The position numbers and the translations under genes were made by a program. Below the pieces are notes generated by a model, which was not told the origin of the DNA, did no database searches, and saw only the letters and a program-made list of their open reading frames with translations. From assembly GCA_019634895.1 (NCBI GenBank), contig JAHCAM010000004.1, positions 1 to 64,000 of the forward strand: DNA of 64,000 nt, read 5' to 3'. The DNA comes from Steroidobacteraceae bacterium (GTDB lineage: Bacteria; Pseudomonadota; Gammaproteobacteria; Steroidobacterales; Steroidobacteraceae). Within the stretch, counting starts at the first letter, position 1, and each line of letters opens with the position of its first letter. Positions 34,439 to 43,224 of this stretch are shown one piece after another.

Positions 34439-35338
34439 TCAGCCCGGCCGCGTCGAGCCGGCGAGGTGCGGCCGCTGGCCATCGGCGTCCTTCAGCACGA
34501 ACACGTGCCGCCCGTCACGGGGCCAGTGCTCGAGCCGCGCGCTCGAGGGCAGGAACAGCGGCAGCTTGAATTCGACGTGCACGCGCACCGGCGGCGCAAG
34601 CGGCGCGGGGCCGAGCGCCGCCAGCGAACGCGCCATCGACCACATGCCATGCGCCACGGCGCGATCGAAGCCGAACAGCTTCGCGCCGCGGTCGCCCAGG
34701 TGGATGGGATTGAGATCGCCGGAAATCCAGCCATAGCGGCGGCCCACCGAGCGCGACGCGGCGATGTCGGTGACGGCAGGCGCATCGGCCTCCTGCGGCT
34801 TCTCGTAGCGGAGCGTCTGCCGGGCGCTGCGCGCCGCCTGGCCGCGGCCGGCGGCGCGGCGCGCGAGCAGCGTGGACTTCTCGTGCCAGGCGATGCCGGA
34901 GGCATCGTCGAACTCGGTGTACAGGTCGAACTCGTGGCCGCGGTCGCCGTCCCGATGTCCCTCGATCCAGGTGCGGATGCGGTAGCTGCCCGCTGCCGGC
35001 ATCGGCCGGGCCTGGAAGATCTCGTTGCCGACGTGGATCAGCCCCATCAGCCGCACGACGAATTTCGGGTGCGTGAGCAGCGCGACGTGCAGCGGCATCG
35101 CCAGCACGTGCGGGTAGGTGATCGGCATCGTACCGTCATCCGCGAAACCGCAGACTGCGCGGTAGCGCGCAAGATGGCCGGCGTGCGCACGTATCGCCTC
35201 GGCCGTACCTTCGAGACGCGGTACCGTCGCGCCCTCGGGCACCAGTGCGGCCCGCCGCCCGAAGACCGCTCGCGGGTAGTAGCGGAATGCGGATGGCAGG
35301 CGCTGGAAACGGTAGCTGACGGCGGCGGGCCGGCCCAT
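34439..35338 (-). CDS. MaoC-like acyl dehydratase
   Basis: The 299-residue protein contains a hot-dog-fold MaoC domain in the C-terminal half: 'YGWISGDLNPIHLGDRGAKL' has the catalytic Asp/His arrangement of (R)-specific enoyl-CoA hydratases, followed by 'GFDRAVAHGMWSMA'. The N-terminal half ('ITYPHVLAMPLHVALLTHPK') looks like a second, degenerate hot-dog unit, as in two-domain family members. It likely hydrates or dehydrates acyl-CoA. It starts 21 bases after the ccmI stop, so it may be read from the ccm transcript. Confidence 0.83.
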   Translation of the reverse strand: MGRPAAVSYRFQRLPSAFRYYPRAVFGRRAALVPEGATVPRLEGTAEAIRAHAGHLARYRAVCGFADDGTMPITYPHVLAMPLHVALLTHPKFVVRLMGLIHVGNEIFQARPMPAAGSYRIRTWIEGHRDGDRGHEFDLYTEFDDASGIAWHEKSTLLARRAAGRGQAARSARQTLRYEKPQEADAPAVTDIAASRSVGRRYGWISGDLNPIHLGDRGAKLFGFDRAVAHGMWSMARSLAALGPAPLAPPVRVHVEFKLPLFLPSSARLEHWPRDGRHVFVLKDADGQRPHLAGSTRPG

Positions 35339-35359
35339 CGCACTCCTCCGGCCGCGGGA

Positions 35360-36412
35360 TTACGGAACGATCCGGTCGATGGTCACGGTAGCAGGACTGG
35401 CCGAGGAGAAATCATAGCCGACCTCGCCGTAGAGGTCGCCGCTGGCGGCGGCCGGCCCGCCCTGGCGCGAGATCCGGGCCACGATGCGCAGCGGTCCGGC
35501 GGCCGCCAGCGAAGTGCCTGGCAACATGGCATTCGCGTCCGTCATCGACACGGCGACCGGCCACGAACCCACGGTGCGACGCACGACGGCGAGCGGTGGT
35601 CCGCCCTCGCCGCTGCGCGCGATGACGAACAGCGTCGATCCCGGCGGCACTTTCTCCGTCAGTGCGGGCGCAATGGCGATGGTCAGGTTGGCGCCGGTCC
35701 CGGCGGGCTGCGGTACCGCGGCAACCGTCACGGCGGGTTTCGCCGGCGGACCGCCCTGCGCACGCCCGATGTCGGCGAGCCGCTCCGCCACGACCTGACG
35801 CAGGTCCGGCGGCAGGTCGTGATTCTGCAATTCGACCCAGCGCTGCTGCGCGAGGGTCATGTCGCCGCGGCGGTAGGCGATGATGCCGCCGTACCAGAGC
35901 GCGCGGGCATTGTCCGGGTCGAGTTCCAGTGCCCGCTCGAAGAGCGGCACGGCCTGACCGTCGATTTCGCGCTCGTCGTTGAGGATCAGCGACTCCGCGA
36001 ATCCGGCGACCGCATCCGGATCCCGGCCCTGGCTGCGCGTGTAGGCCTCTCCGAAGGCCTCTTTCGCGAGGGGATAGTTGCCGACCACCGTTGCCGTACG
36101 GCCCAGCAGCTTCCAGCCCTCGAGGTCCTCCGGCTGGCGCGAAAGGCGGCTCTGCAGCTGTTCCATCATCTGCCGGATGTCCGCGGCCGAGGCCTGCGCC
36201 GCGTGGTCCGCGGGATCCCAGGACCAGTTGCTGGCCCAGAAGTAGATCGCAAAGGCGGCGAGCGGCAGCCAGGAGGCGACCAGCGTCGCGGCAATGGCGG
36301 AGCGCGGCGGCGGTGGCCCGCCCGCCTCTGCGCGCGGCCGCAGCAGCGGCCAGGCAAGCAGCGCGGCTGCCGCGAGCGCAAGCAGCACAGCGACGAAGAT
36401 GAACGCGGTCAC
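35360..36412 (-). CDS. ccmI: Cytochrome c maturation protein CcmI (TPR domain)
   Basis: About 350 residues from the GTG at 36412. Two N-terminal membrane helices ('VTAFIFVAVLLALAAAALLA', 'LVASWLPLAAFAIYFW') are followed by a TPR-rich periplasmic domain (about residues 85-200) and a C-terminal beta domain. CcmI holds the apocytochrome C terminus and works with CcmF and CcmH in heme ligation. The start overlaps the ccmH stop (GTGA). It closes the ccm operon. Confidence 0.9.
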   Translation of the reverse strand: MTAFIFVAVLLALAAAALLAWPLLRPRAEAGGPPPPRSAIAATLVASWLPLAAFAIYFWASNWSWDPADHAAQASAADIRQMMEQLQSRLSRQPEDLEGWKLLGRTATVVGNYPLAKEAFGEAYTRSQGRDPDAVAGFAESLILNDEREIDGQAVPLFERALELDPDNARALWYGGIIAYRRGDMTLAQQRWVELQNHDLPPDLRQVVAERLADIGRAQGGPPAKPAVTVAAVPQPAGTGANLTIAIAPALTEKVPPGSTLFVIARSGEGGPPLAVVRRTVGSWPVAVSMTDANAMLPGTSLAAAGPLRIVARISRQGGPAAASGDLYGEVGYDFSSASPATVTIDRIVP

Positions 36413-36843
36413 GACTTGTCCGGCTCCTCCTCGAGGGATGCCGGGTTCGCCCTGGCGGCGCGCGCGCGCCGCAGCACCACCGTGCCGGTGACGGCGATGC
36501 CACCCAGCAGCAGCAGCGCCGGTGCCAGCCACAGCAGCAGGGTCCGCGGTGCCATGGGCGGGTCGTACAGCACGAAGTCGCCGTAACGCTCGGTCATGAA
36601 CGCGCGGATCTCGCCGTCACTGCGGCCGGCCTGCAACATGTCGCGCACCTCGCGGCGCAGGTCCGACGCGAGCGTGGCGTTGGAGTCGGCGATGCTCTGG
36701 TTCTGGCAGACCAGGCAGCGGAGTTCGCGGATCAGGCGCTCGTAGCGCTGCTGCTGGGCCGGGTCGGCAAAGGCCTCGCCGGTGTCGATCGCAAACGCCG
36801 GCATGACCAGCGACCAGGCGAGCGCCAGTGCGACCAGCCTCAT
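36409..36843 (-). CDS. ccmH: Cytochrome c maturation protein CcmH
   Basis: The 144-residue protein has a signal peptide ending near 'MPAFAIDTG', the redox motif 'RELRCLVCQNQSIADSN', and a C-terminal membrane helix. It reduces the apocytochrome CXXCH cysteines together with CcmG. Length matches the short CcmH found with a separate CcmI. Its ATG overlaps the ccmG stop by four bases. Confidence 0.94.
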   Translation of the reverse strand: MRLVALALAWSLVMPAFAIDTGEAFADPAQQQRYERLIRELRCLVCQNQSIADSNATLASDLRREVRDMLQAGRSDGEIRAFMTERYGDFVLYDPPMAPRTLLLWLAPALLLLGGIAVTGTVVLRRARAARANPASLEEEPDKS

Positions 36844-37382
36844 CCGTCCTCCCCGCCCGGTGGCGGCAGCAGCGGCACGAAGTCCCGCTCCCAGGCCTCG
36901 CGCGTCAATGGCCCGATGCGCTTCTGCAGCACGCGGCCGTCCGCACCGATCAGGAAGGTCTCCGGTGCGCCATACACGCCCCAGTCGATCGCGGTGCGGC
37001 CGTCCGGATCGAAGGCGACCGACACATAGGGATTGCCGAGCTGCTCCAGCCAGCGCAGCGCGAGGTTGCGGTCATCGCGCCAGTTGAGTCCCATCATCGG
37101 CACGCGGTTTTCGCGCGCGATGGCGAGCAGCAGTTCGTGTTCCTCGCGGCAGCCCGCGCACCAGGTGGCCCAGACGTTGAGCAGCCATGCGCGACCGGCG
37201 AAATCCGCGGAACCGACCCGCCAGCCCGCGTCGCCCAGGGACTCGTTCGAAAACGCGGGCGCCGGCTTGCCGATCAGCGGCGAGCGGATCTCGCCGGGAT
37301 CCTGCCGCAGCCCCACGACGAAGAAGCCGACCAGCGCCGCGAACGCGACCGCCGGCAGCAGGAATTTCAGCTGCAGCTTCAT
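36840..37382 (-). CDS. ccmG: Thiol:disulfide interchange protein CcmG/DsbE
   Basis: The 180-residue thioredoxin-like protein has an N-terminal membrane helix and the active site 'WATWCAGCREEHEL' (about residues 70-85). It reduces apocytochrome or CcmH disulfides in the periplasm. Position after ccmF and before ccmH is canonical. The start overlaps the ccmF stop (ATGA). Confidence 0.94.
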   Translation of the reverse strand: MKLQLKFLLPAVAFAALVGFFVVGLRQDPGEIRSPLIGKPAPAFSNESLGDAGWRVGSADFAGRAWLLNVWATWCAGCREEHELLLAIARENRVPMMGLNWRDDRNLALRWLEQLGNPYVSVAFDPDGRTAIDWGVYGAPETFLIGADGRVLQKRIGPLTREAWERDFVPLLPPPGGEDG

Positions 37383-39328
37383 CGGGCGGCATCCGCGGCG
37401 GCGGCGGGCTCACGCGCCTCGGAACGCAGGCGGTAGCGCCGGTCGAGGGCGGCAATGCCGCCACCGAGCGCGATCAGCAGCGCCCCGAGCCAGATGTAGC
37501 GGATCAGCGGCTTGTACTGGATGCGCAGGCTCCAGCGCCCCTGCCCCAGGTCCTCGCCGAGCGCGGCGAACAGGTCGCGCGCTGCGCCGACCTCGATGCC
37601 CGCCTCCGTCATCGGGTTGCCGCCCGAATTGTAGAGGCGCTTCTGCGGCTTGAGGGTCGCCACGGCGCGGCCGTCCCGGGACACCAGCACGTCGGCCTCG
37701 ACGCCGACGTAGTTCGGCCCGCGGACGTCGCGCATGGCCGCGAACCGGAAGTCATAGCCGGCGATCGTGGTCGCGTCGCCGATGCCGAGCGCGACGTCCT
37801 TCTCGATCTTGAAGGACTGCACGCCGGTGATGCCGAGCGTCGCCAGTCCGATGCCGAAGTGCGCGATGACCATGCCGAGCACCGCGCCGGGAAGCGCCTG
37901 CCGCCCCCGCAGGCGCTGGAAGACCTCGAGCAGCGAGCAGCCCATGACCCACAGCGCCAGTGCGAAGCCGATCGTGGTCAGCGGCCGCACCTCGCCGTAT
38001 ACCGCGGCGCCGACGATGATTGCGCTGGCCACCGACGCAGCCGCGATCGCCGTCAGCCGCCGCTGCTTCGACTTCAGCAGGCCGCGCTTCCAGGCCGCGT
38101 GCATGCCGACGCCGAGCAGCGCCAGCAGCGGCAGCATCGGCACGATGAACACGACTTCGAAGTACGGCGGTCCGACGGAGATCTTGCCGAGTTCGAGCGC
38201 ATCCATGAACAGCGGATACAGCGTGCCGAGCAGGATCAGCCCGAGCGCGGCGACCAGCAGCGCGTTGTTGAACAGCAGGAAGCTCTCGCGCGAAGTGATC
38301 TCGAAGCCGGCCGCCGACTTCAGGGCCGGCGCGCGCCAGGCATAGAGCAGCAGCGCCCCGCCGATGACCGCGCTCAGGAAGCCGAGGATGAAGATGCCGC
38401 GCGCCGGATCGGTCGCGAAGGCATGCACCGAGATGAGCACTCCGGAGCGGACCAGGAAGGTGCCGAGCAGCGACAGCGAGAACGCGGAGACGGCGAGCAG
38501 CAGCGTCCAGCTCTTGAACAGGCCGCGTTTCTCGGTCACGGCGAGCGAGTGGATCAGCGCGGTGCCGGCGAGCCACGGCATGAAGGACGCGTTCTCGACC
38601 GGGTCCCAGAACCACCAGCCGCCCCAGCCGAGCTCGTAGTAGGCCCACCAGCTGCCGAGCGCGATGCCGACGGTCAGGAACATCCAGGCCGCCAGCGTCC
38701 ACGGCCGGGTCCACCGCGCCCAGGTCGCGTCGAGCCGGCCCTCGATCAGCGTCGCACAGGCGAACGCAAAGGCGACCGCGAAGCCGACGTAGCCCAGATA
38801 GAGCAGCGGCGGGTGCACCGCCAGCGCGAAATCCTGCAGCAGCGGATTGAGGTCGTTGCCGTCCACTGCGGCGGGCACCAGGCGCTCGAACGGGTTCGAG
38901 GTCGAGATCATGAACAGCAGGAAGCCGATGCTGATCAGCCCGAGGATGCCGACGACACGGCTGCGGAACGGCGCGTCCAGGCTGCCGGACAGCGCCGTCA
39001 CGGCGATCGACCAGCCGGAGAGGCTCAATGCCCACAGCAGCAGCGAGCCCTCGTGGCCGCCCCAGACCGCCGCCACGCGATAGAAGGTCGGCAGCTCAGA
39101 GTTCGAATTGGTGGCGACGTACAGGACCGAGAAGTCCTTCTGCACGAACGCGTAGGTCAGCGCGGCGAAGGCGAGCGCGGTGAACACGAACTGCCCGACC
39201 ACCGCCGAGCGGCCGGCGGCCATCCAGCCGGCGTGCCGCCGCGCGGCGCCGCCGAGGCCGAAGGCCGACTGGGCGATGGCGAGCAGCAGCGCGAGGATCA
39301 GCGCGAAATGGCCAAGCTCCGGGATCAT
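37379..39328 (-). CDS. ccmF: Heme lyase CcmF
   Basis: The 649-residue protein has about fifteen membrane helices and the heme-binding WWD domain 'WGGWWFWDPVENASF' (about residues 230-245), with flanking histidines ('AVHPPLLYLG'). It ligates heme from CcmE to the apocytochrome. Length is standard for CcmF. The start overlaps the ccmE stop by four bases (ATGA). Confidence 0.96.
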   Translation of the reverse strand: MIPELGHFALILALLLAIAQSAFGLGGAARRHAGWMAAGRSAVVGQFVFTALAFAALTYAFVQKDFSVLYVATNSNSELPTFYRVAAVWGGHEGSLLLWALSLSGWSIAVTALSGSLDAPFRSRVVGILGLISIGFLLFMISTSNPFERLVPAAVDGNDLNPLLQDFALAVHPPLLYLGYVGFAVAFAFACATLIEGRLDATWARWTRPWTLAAWMFLTVGIALGSWWAYYELGWGGWWFWDPVENASFMPWLAGTALIHSLAVTEKRGLFKSWTLLLAVSAFSLSLLGTFLVRSGVLISVHAFATDPARGIFILGFLSAVIGGALLLYAWRAPALKSAAGFEITSRESFLLFNNALLVAALGLILLGTLYPLFMDALELGKISVGPPYFEVVFIVPMLPLLALLGVGMHAAWKRGLLKSKQRRLTAIAAASVASAIIVGAAVYGEVRPLTTIGFALALWVMGCSLLEVFQRLRGRQALPGAVLGMVIAHFGIGLATLGITGVQSFKIEKDVALGIGDATTIAGYDFRFAAMRDVRGPNYVGVEADVLVSRDGRAVATLKPQKRLYNSGGNPMTEAGIEVGAARDLFAALGEDLGQGRWSLRIQYKPLIRYIWLGALLIALGGGIAALDRRYRLRSEAREPAAAADAAR

Positions 39329-39765
39329 CCGGCGGGTTCCGTTGCCGGCATCGGGTGCAGGGAGCCCGCGACTTCCGGCGGCATGTAGTTCTCGTCGTGC
39401 TTGGCGAGCACTTCGTCGGCGACGAAGTCCCCCGATTCGGTCAGCCGTCCATGGGCGATGACGCCCTGCCCTTCACGGAACAGGTCGGGCAGCAGGCCCG
39501 AGTAGCGCACCGGGATGGACTGCTGGTTGTCGGTGACGATGAAGCGGACCTCCAGCGAGCCCTCGGAGCGCTGCACGCTGCCGGCCGTCACCAGCCCGCC
39601 GACGCGGAACTTGCGGTCGACCGGCGCCTGGCCTGCCATCACCTGCGTGGGGTTGTAGAAATAGAGCAGGTTGTCCTCGAAGGCGAGGATGGCGAGCGCG
39701 GTCGCCGCGCTGACGCCGGCGATGATCGCGAGGACCCCGAACAGCCGTTTGCGACGTGGAGTCAT
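39325..39765 (-). CDS. ccmE: Heme chaperone CcmE
   Basis: About 146 residues from the ATG at 39765. One N-terminal membrane helix is followed by the OB-fold domain; 'KHDENYMPPEV' near the end contains the covalent heme-binding His and the conserved Tyr. It shuttles heme between CcmC and CcmF. The ccmE stop overlaps ccmF. Upstream in-frame codons belong to ccmD in another frame. Confidence 0.95.
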   Translation of the reverse strand: MTPRRKRLFGVLAIIAGVSAATALAILAFEDNLLYFYNPTQVMAGQAPVDRKFRVGGLVTAGSVQRSEGSLEVRFIVTDNQQSIPVRYSGLLPDLFREGQGVIAHGRLTESGDFVADEVLAKHDENYMPPEVAGSLHPMPATEPAG

Positions 39766-39932
39766 GGCTGGCTGCCCCGCGCATCGGCCCGCCGCAACGC
39801 CTGGCGGATGGCGGCGGCATGGAGCCGCCTGGCCGCCACGGCGTTCCACACCAGCACGAACAGCACCAGCGCAAGGCTCGGCCATACGAAGGCCGCGTAG
39901 CCGCCCATCGCCAGGAATTCCGCGAGGTTCAT
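39762..39932 (-). CDS. ccmD: Heme exporter accessory protein CcmD
   Basis: The 56-residue protein has one membrane helix ('YAAFVWPSLALVLFVLVWNA') and an Arg-rich cytoplasmic tail, as in CcmD, which helps CcmABC release holo-CcmE. The start at 39932 overlaps the ccmC stop by four bases and its stop overlaps ccmE. The length and order are canonical. Confidence 0.9.
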   Translation of the reverse strand: MNLAEFLAMGGYAAFVWPSLALVLFVLVWNAVAARRLHAAAIRQALRRADARGSQP

Positions 39933-40665
39933 CGAGCCAGTTCCTCCCGCAGCCAGGACGCGTCGCGCTCGCGCCGAAGGATCTCCGCGCGCAGTCGCAC
40001 CAGCATCACCGCGACATAATAAAGCGTAAATGCCACCAGCATCGTCAGCAGCGGCCACAGCATGTCGCCCGTGATCGAGGGCTTGCCGAGCTTGGTGATG
40101 GTCGCACCCTGGTGCAGCGTATTCCACCAGTACACTGAGTAGTGGATGATCGGAAGGTTCACCACGCCGACCACCGCGAGCACCGCGCTCGCCCGGTCCG
40201 CGCGGCGCGGTCGTCGATCGAGGCGCGCAGCGCCATGTAGCCGAGGTACAGGAACAGCAGGATCAGTTCCGAGGTCAGGCGCGCGTCCCAGACCCACCAG
40301 GTGCCCCACATCGGCTTGCCCCAGATCGAGCCGGTCGCGAGCGCCGCAAAGGTGAACCAGGCGCCGATCGGCGCCGAGGCCGCGGCCACCGCGTGCGCCA
40401 GCTTCATCCGCCAGACCAGCCCGATGCCGGCGGCGATCGCCATCGTCGCGTAGATGAACATGGACATCCACGCGGACGGCGCGTGGACGTAGAGGATGCG
40501 GAATCCGTCTCCCTGCTGGTAGTCCGCGGGCGCGAGCACGAGGCCGCCGTACAGGCCGGTCACGATCAGCACGAAGGACGGCCAGCCGAACCATGGTGCG
40601 AGCCGGCCGGCAATCCGGTACGCATGCGGCGGCGAGGCGAACTTGTGCAGCCAGGTCCAGTTCAT
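39929..40665 (-). pseudogene. ccmC: Heme transporter subunit CcmC, interrupted by a single-base frameshift
   Basis: The N-terminal two thirds (to about 40200) reads 'MNWTWLHKFASPPHAYRIAG' through the heme-binding WWD-type motif 'GTWWVWDARLTSELIL', then loses homology. The remaining third continues in another frame as 'VGVVNLPIIHYSVYWWNTLH', a strongly conserved CcmC block, to the stop at 39929. Rejoining the frames gives about 245 residues, the E. coli CcmC length. The shift lies at about 40195-40210 in an alternating CG run and corresponds to a missing base. CcmC delivers heme to CcmE, so loss would disable the pathway; a sequencing error is quite possible. Confidence 0.9.
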
Positions 40666-40669
40666 CGGT

Positions 40670-41353
40670 TCACTCCGCGCTGATCCTGAGCGCCGCGGCG
40701 ATGGCCAGCGGCGCCAGCGTCAGCGCCAGCACCAGCATGGCCGCGAGCAGCAGCAGCGGCCCGCGCGCGACGTCGCCGTGGACCGCCATGTCGATCGCCC
40801 GGGCACCGAAGATCAGCGCCGGCATCGCGAGCGGCAGCACCAGCAGCGAAAGCAGCATGCTGCCACGGCGCAGCCCCAGTGTCAGCGCTGCGCCGATGGC
40901 GCCGAGCGCGCTCAGTATGCCGGTGCCGAGCGCGAGCGACAGCACGACCGTGCCGAGCGCACCGGCCGGCACGCCGAGGCTGATGGCGAGCAGCGGCGAC
41001 ACCAGCACCAGCGGCAGCCCGCAGGCGGTCCAGTGGGCGGCGCCCTTTGCGAGCGCGAGCAGCGCAAGAGGCTGCCCTGAGAGCAGCATCTGCTCGAGCG
41101 TTCCGTCTGCGTGGTCCGACCGGAACAGGAACTCCAGGCCCAGCAGCGCCGCGAGCAGTGCTGCGACCCACAGCACGCCCCCCGCGAGTTCGCGCAGGGC
41201 GCCCAGTTCCGGGTCGAGCGCCAGCGGGAACAGGGTGGTCACCATCGCGAAGAACACGACGGGCTGCGCGATCTGGTCCCAGTGCCGGAAGGCCAGCACC
41301 AGGTCGCGCCGGTACATCAGGATCATTGCGCTGGCGGCCGGCCTGCGCAGCAT
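40670..41353 (-). CDS. ccmB: Heme exporter membrane subunit CcmB
   Basis: The 227-residue protein has about six membrane helices ('FRHWDQIAQPVVFFAMVTTL', 'LPLVLVSPLLAISLG', 'LLLLAAMLVLALTLAPLAI'). With CcmA and CcmC it forms the ABC complex that releases heme-loaded CcmE. The ATG at 41353 overlaps the ccmA stop (ATGA). Length is close to E. coli CcmB (220). Confidence 0.93.
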   Translation of the reverse strand: MLRRPAASAMILMYRRDLVLAFRHWDQIAQPVVFFAMVTTLFPLALDPELGALRELAGGVLWVAALLAALLGLEFLFRSDHADGTLEQMLLSGQPLALLALAKGAAHWTACGLPLVLVSPLLAISLGVPAGALGTVVLSLALGTGILSALGAIGAALTLGLRRGSMLLSLLVLPLAMPALIFGARAIDMAVHGDVARGPLLLLAAMLVLALTLAPLAIAAALRISAE

Positions 41354-41991
41354 CAGGCGAGTTCCACGCGGCGGGCCGGATGCCCCGGGATCGCGGGCGG
41401 CTGGTGGGACGCGATGAGTGCCGCGCCCCCGGCGGCGAGATGCCCGGCGACGACGCCGGAAAGCATCTCCACGCCGGCGCCGTCGAGATTGGTGAACGGC
41501 TCGTCGAGGAGCCACAGTGCCGCGCCCGACAGCATGACGCGCGCCATGGCCAGCCGACGGCGCTGGCCGGCGGACAGCGAGCGCGCCGGCTGGTGGTGCG
41601 ACGCCGCAAGCCCGACCCTTGCCAGGACGCCGTCGATCTCTCCGGGACCCATCACGCGGCGCAGTCCGGCTTCGTAGGCGAGGTTCTCCCGCGCGGTGAA
41701 GTCCGGCTTGAGCCCGTCGCTGTGCCCGAGGTAGCTGATCGTGGCCGCATAGGCATCTCGGTCCGCGCCGATCGGCCGGTCGCGCCAGACTACGGCGCCC
41801 TCCTCCGCCGCCAGCAGGCCCGCCAGCACGCGCAGCAGCGTGGTCTTGCCCGACCCGTTCGGCCCGGCGAGATGCACGCAGTCGCCCGGCTGTGCCTCCA
41901 CGGACAGCCCGCGCAGCACGTGGCGCTCGCCGCGCCATACATGCAGGTTCCGGGCGCAGATTCCCGTGAAGCCTGGTGCCGGCAAGGTCAA
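41353..41991 (-). CDS. ccmA: Heme exporter ATP-binding subunit CcmA
   Basis: About 212 residues from a TTG at 41991 (another TTG follows six bases later). Walker A 'AGPNGSGKTTLLR', signature 'SLSAGQRRRLAMAR' and Walker B 'LWLLDEPFTNLD' are complete. It powers CcmE release. The TTG overlaps the stop of the upstream rquA gene (TTGA), so both share a transcript and translation is probably coupled. Confidence 0.94.
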   Translation of the reverse strand: MTLPAPGFTGICARNLHVWRGERHVLRGLSVEAQPGDCVHLAGPNGSGKTTLLRVLAGLLAAEEGAVVWRDRPIGADRDAYAATISYLGHSDGLKPDFTARENLAYEAGLRRVMGPGEIDGVLARVGLAASHHQPARSLSAGQRRRLAMARVMLSGAALWLLDEPFTNLDGAGVEMLSGVVAGHLAAGGAALIASHQPPAIPGHPARRVELA

Positions 41992-42710
41992 CGCTGCCGT
42001 GTCGCGACGACGACCTGGTACAGGCCGGCAAAGCGTGTTCGCTGGTGCCAGTCGAAGTCCTGCGGCGACTCCGCGAAGTGCTGGATCGAGCGGGAGACCA
42101 GCCCGGCGGCGAAGGGCTCGAGGAAGCGGAAGATCAAGGCCATGACTGGACGCAACGGATGCCAGCGGGCCGGCCGGTGGTAGTCCACGAACACCACCTT
42201 GCCACCGGGCCTGACGGCTGCCAGCAGCGCGTTGACGATCCGGCGTTTCTGCAGGTCGGGTACTTCGTGCAGCAGGAAGAAGCAACAGACGCCGTCATAG
42301 TCCTGGGCGCCCGCGGCGCCGGCGTCCGCCACGCGTACCCTGACATTGGCGCGGCCGGAGAGTTTCTGCCGGCAGTGCGTCACCTGCAGCGGTGCGATGT
42401 CAATGACATCAAGGAATCCCCGGTCGCCGACCTTGTCCGCCAGCCGGCTCGACAGGTTGCCGTACACGCTCGCCGCCTGCAGCACGCGGTCGCCGGCCGC
42501 AAACTCCCGGCAAGCCGCGCGTACGAGCCGGCGGTAATTGCCCCACAGGATGCAGTTGACGACGACGTGGCGGTCGAGCAGCCGCAGGCTGCGCGGTTGC
42601 AGGTAGGCCCAGGAGTAGGTATCCACCAGGTAGTCCGGCAGCGCGATCGCCGCCTCCGGCTCGGCTGCGGGCGGATCGGGCGGCACGGCGATCGGCCTGG
42701 TGGCATGCAT
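41988..42710 (-). CDS. rquA: Probable rhodoquinone biosynthesis methyltransferase-like protein RquA
   Basis: About 240 residues from the ATG at 42710, which has GGAG six bases upstream. The protein has a class I methyltransferase fold but lacks the usual GxGxG loop: the first nucleotide-binding motif reads 'RVLQAASVYGNLSSRLAD'. The segments 'YSWAYLQPRSLRLL', 'VVNCILWGNYRRL', 'FFLLHEVPD' and 'FVDYHRPARWHPLR' match what is known of RquA, which converts ubiquinone to rhodoquinone. Rhodoquinone supports fumarate reduction under low oxygen. No fumarate reductase is in the window. The gene heads the ccm operon. Confidence 0.78.
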   Translation of the reverse strand: MHATRPIAVPPDPPAAEPEAAIALPDYLVDTYSWAYLQPRSLRLLDRHVVVNCILWGNYRRLVRAACREFAAGDRVLQAASVYGNLSSRLADKVGDRGFLDVIDIAPLQVTHCRQKLSGRANVRVRVADAGAAGAQDYDGVCCFFLLHEVPDLQKRRIVNALLAAVRPGGKVVFVDYHRPARWHPLRPVMALIFRFLEPFAAGLVSRSIQHFAESPQDFDWHQRTRFAGLYQVVVATRQR

Positions 42711-42805
42711 GCTCGACTCCAACTCCTCATGTGCGGTGCCGAGCCGCCTCATGACCGTAAGATCACTATACGTGGTGCAACCATGCGATGTGCAAGGGTA
42801 CAATG

Positions 42806-42834
42806 ATTGCGGTTTACCACAATTGCGGTTTACC
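42806..42834. promoter_or_regulatory. Tandem direct repeat in the rquA / cytochrome c5 divergent promoter region
   Basis: ATTGCGGTTTACC occurs at 42806-42818 and again at 42822-42834, 16 bases apart, in the 184-base gap between divergent rquA-ccm and the cytochrome genes. The spacing suggests protein binding on one face or overlapping sites. No FNR or ArcA consensus is evident. Confidence 0.45.
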
Positions 42835-42894
42835 CCAGTAACCGCCGATCCTCCGGCCGCCGACGGCCATAATCTGCATGATCAGGAGAGCGAA

Positions 42895-43188
42895 ATGAAC
42901 TGGGCATCACGGATCATCCTTGCGGCGATGGCTGCATCGCTGGCCGCCGCGCCGGCCGTCGCCGGCGACGGCAAGGCGGTCTGGGACAAGAAATGCGCCG
43001 GCTGCCACGCGATGATGGCGCCGAAGACCGGCGACAAGGCGGCCTGGGCGCCATTCGTCAAGATGGGGGCGGACCAGGTGACGGCCGCCGTGATGAAGGG
43101 CAAGGGCGTGATGCCGCCGCGGGGCGGCGCGGCAAACGAGGCGGAAGTCAAAGCCGCCGTCGAGTACATCCTCGACCTGATGAAGTGA
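42895..43188 (+). CDS. Cytochrome c5-like monoheme protein
   Basis: The 97-residue precursor has a signal peptide ending near 'APAVAGDG' and one heme motif CAGCH ('KKCAGCHAMMAPKTGDKAAW'); the axial Met lies in 'GVMPPRGG'. It is a periplasmic single-heme carrier of the c5 type. A close paralogue is encoded at 48886-49176. It starts the + strand cytochrome run and follows a good AGGAG-type site. Confidence 0.9.
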   Translation: MNWASRIILAAMAASLAAAPAVAGDGKAVWDKKCAGCHAMMAPKTGDKAAWAPFVKMGADQVTAAVMKGKGVMPPRGGAANEAEVKAAVEYILDLMK

Positions 43189-43224
43189 TTACCCGGCGCG
43201 GTCGCCGGATGGGGAGGACCACCA

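Noticed and set aside
40195..40210. Programmed frameshift in ccmC
   Set aside because: No slippery heptamer or downstream stem characteristic of programmed shifting was recognised; a missing base in a CG run is simpler.
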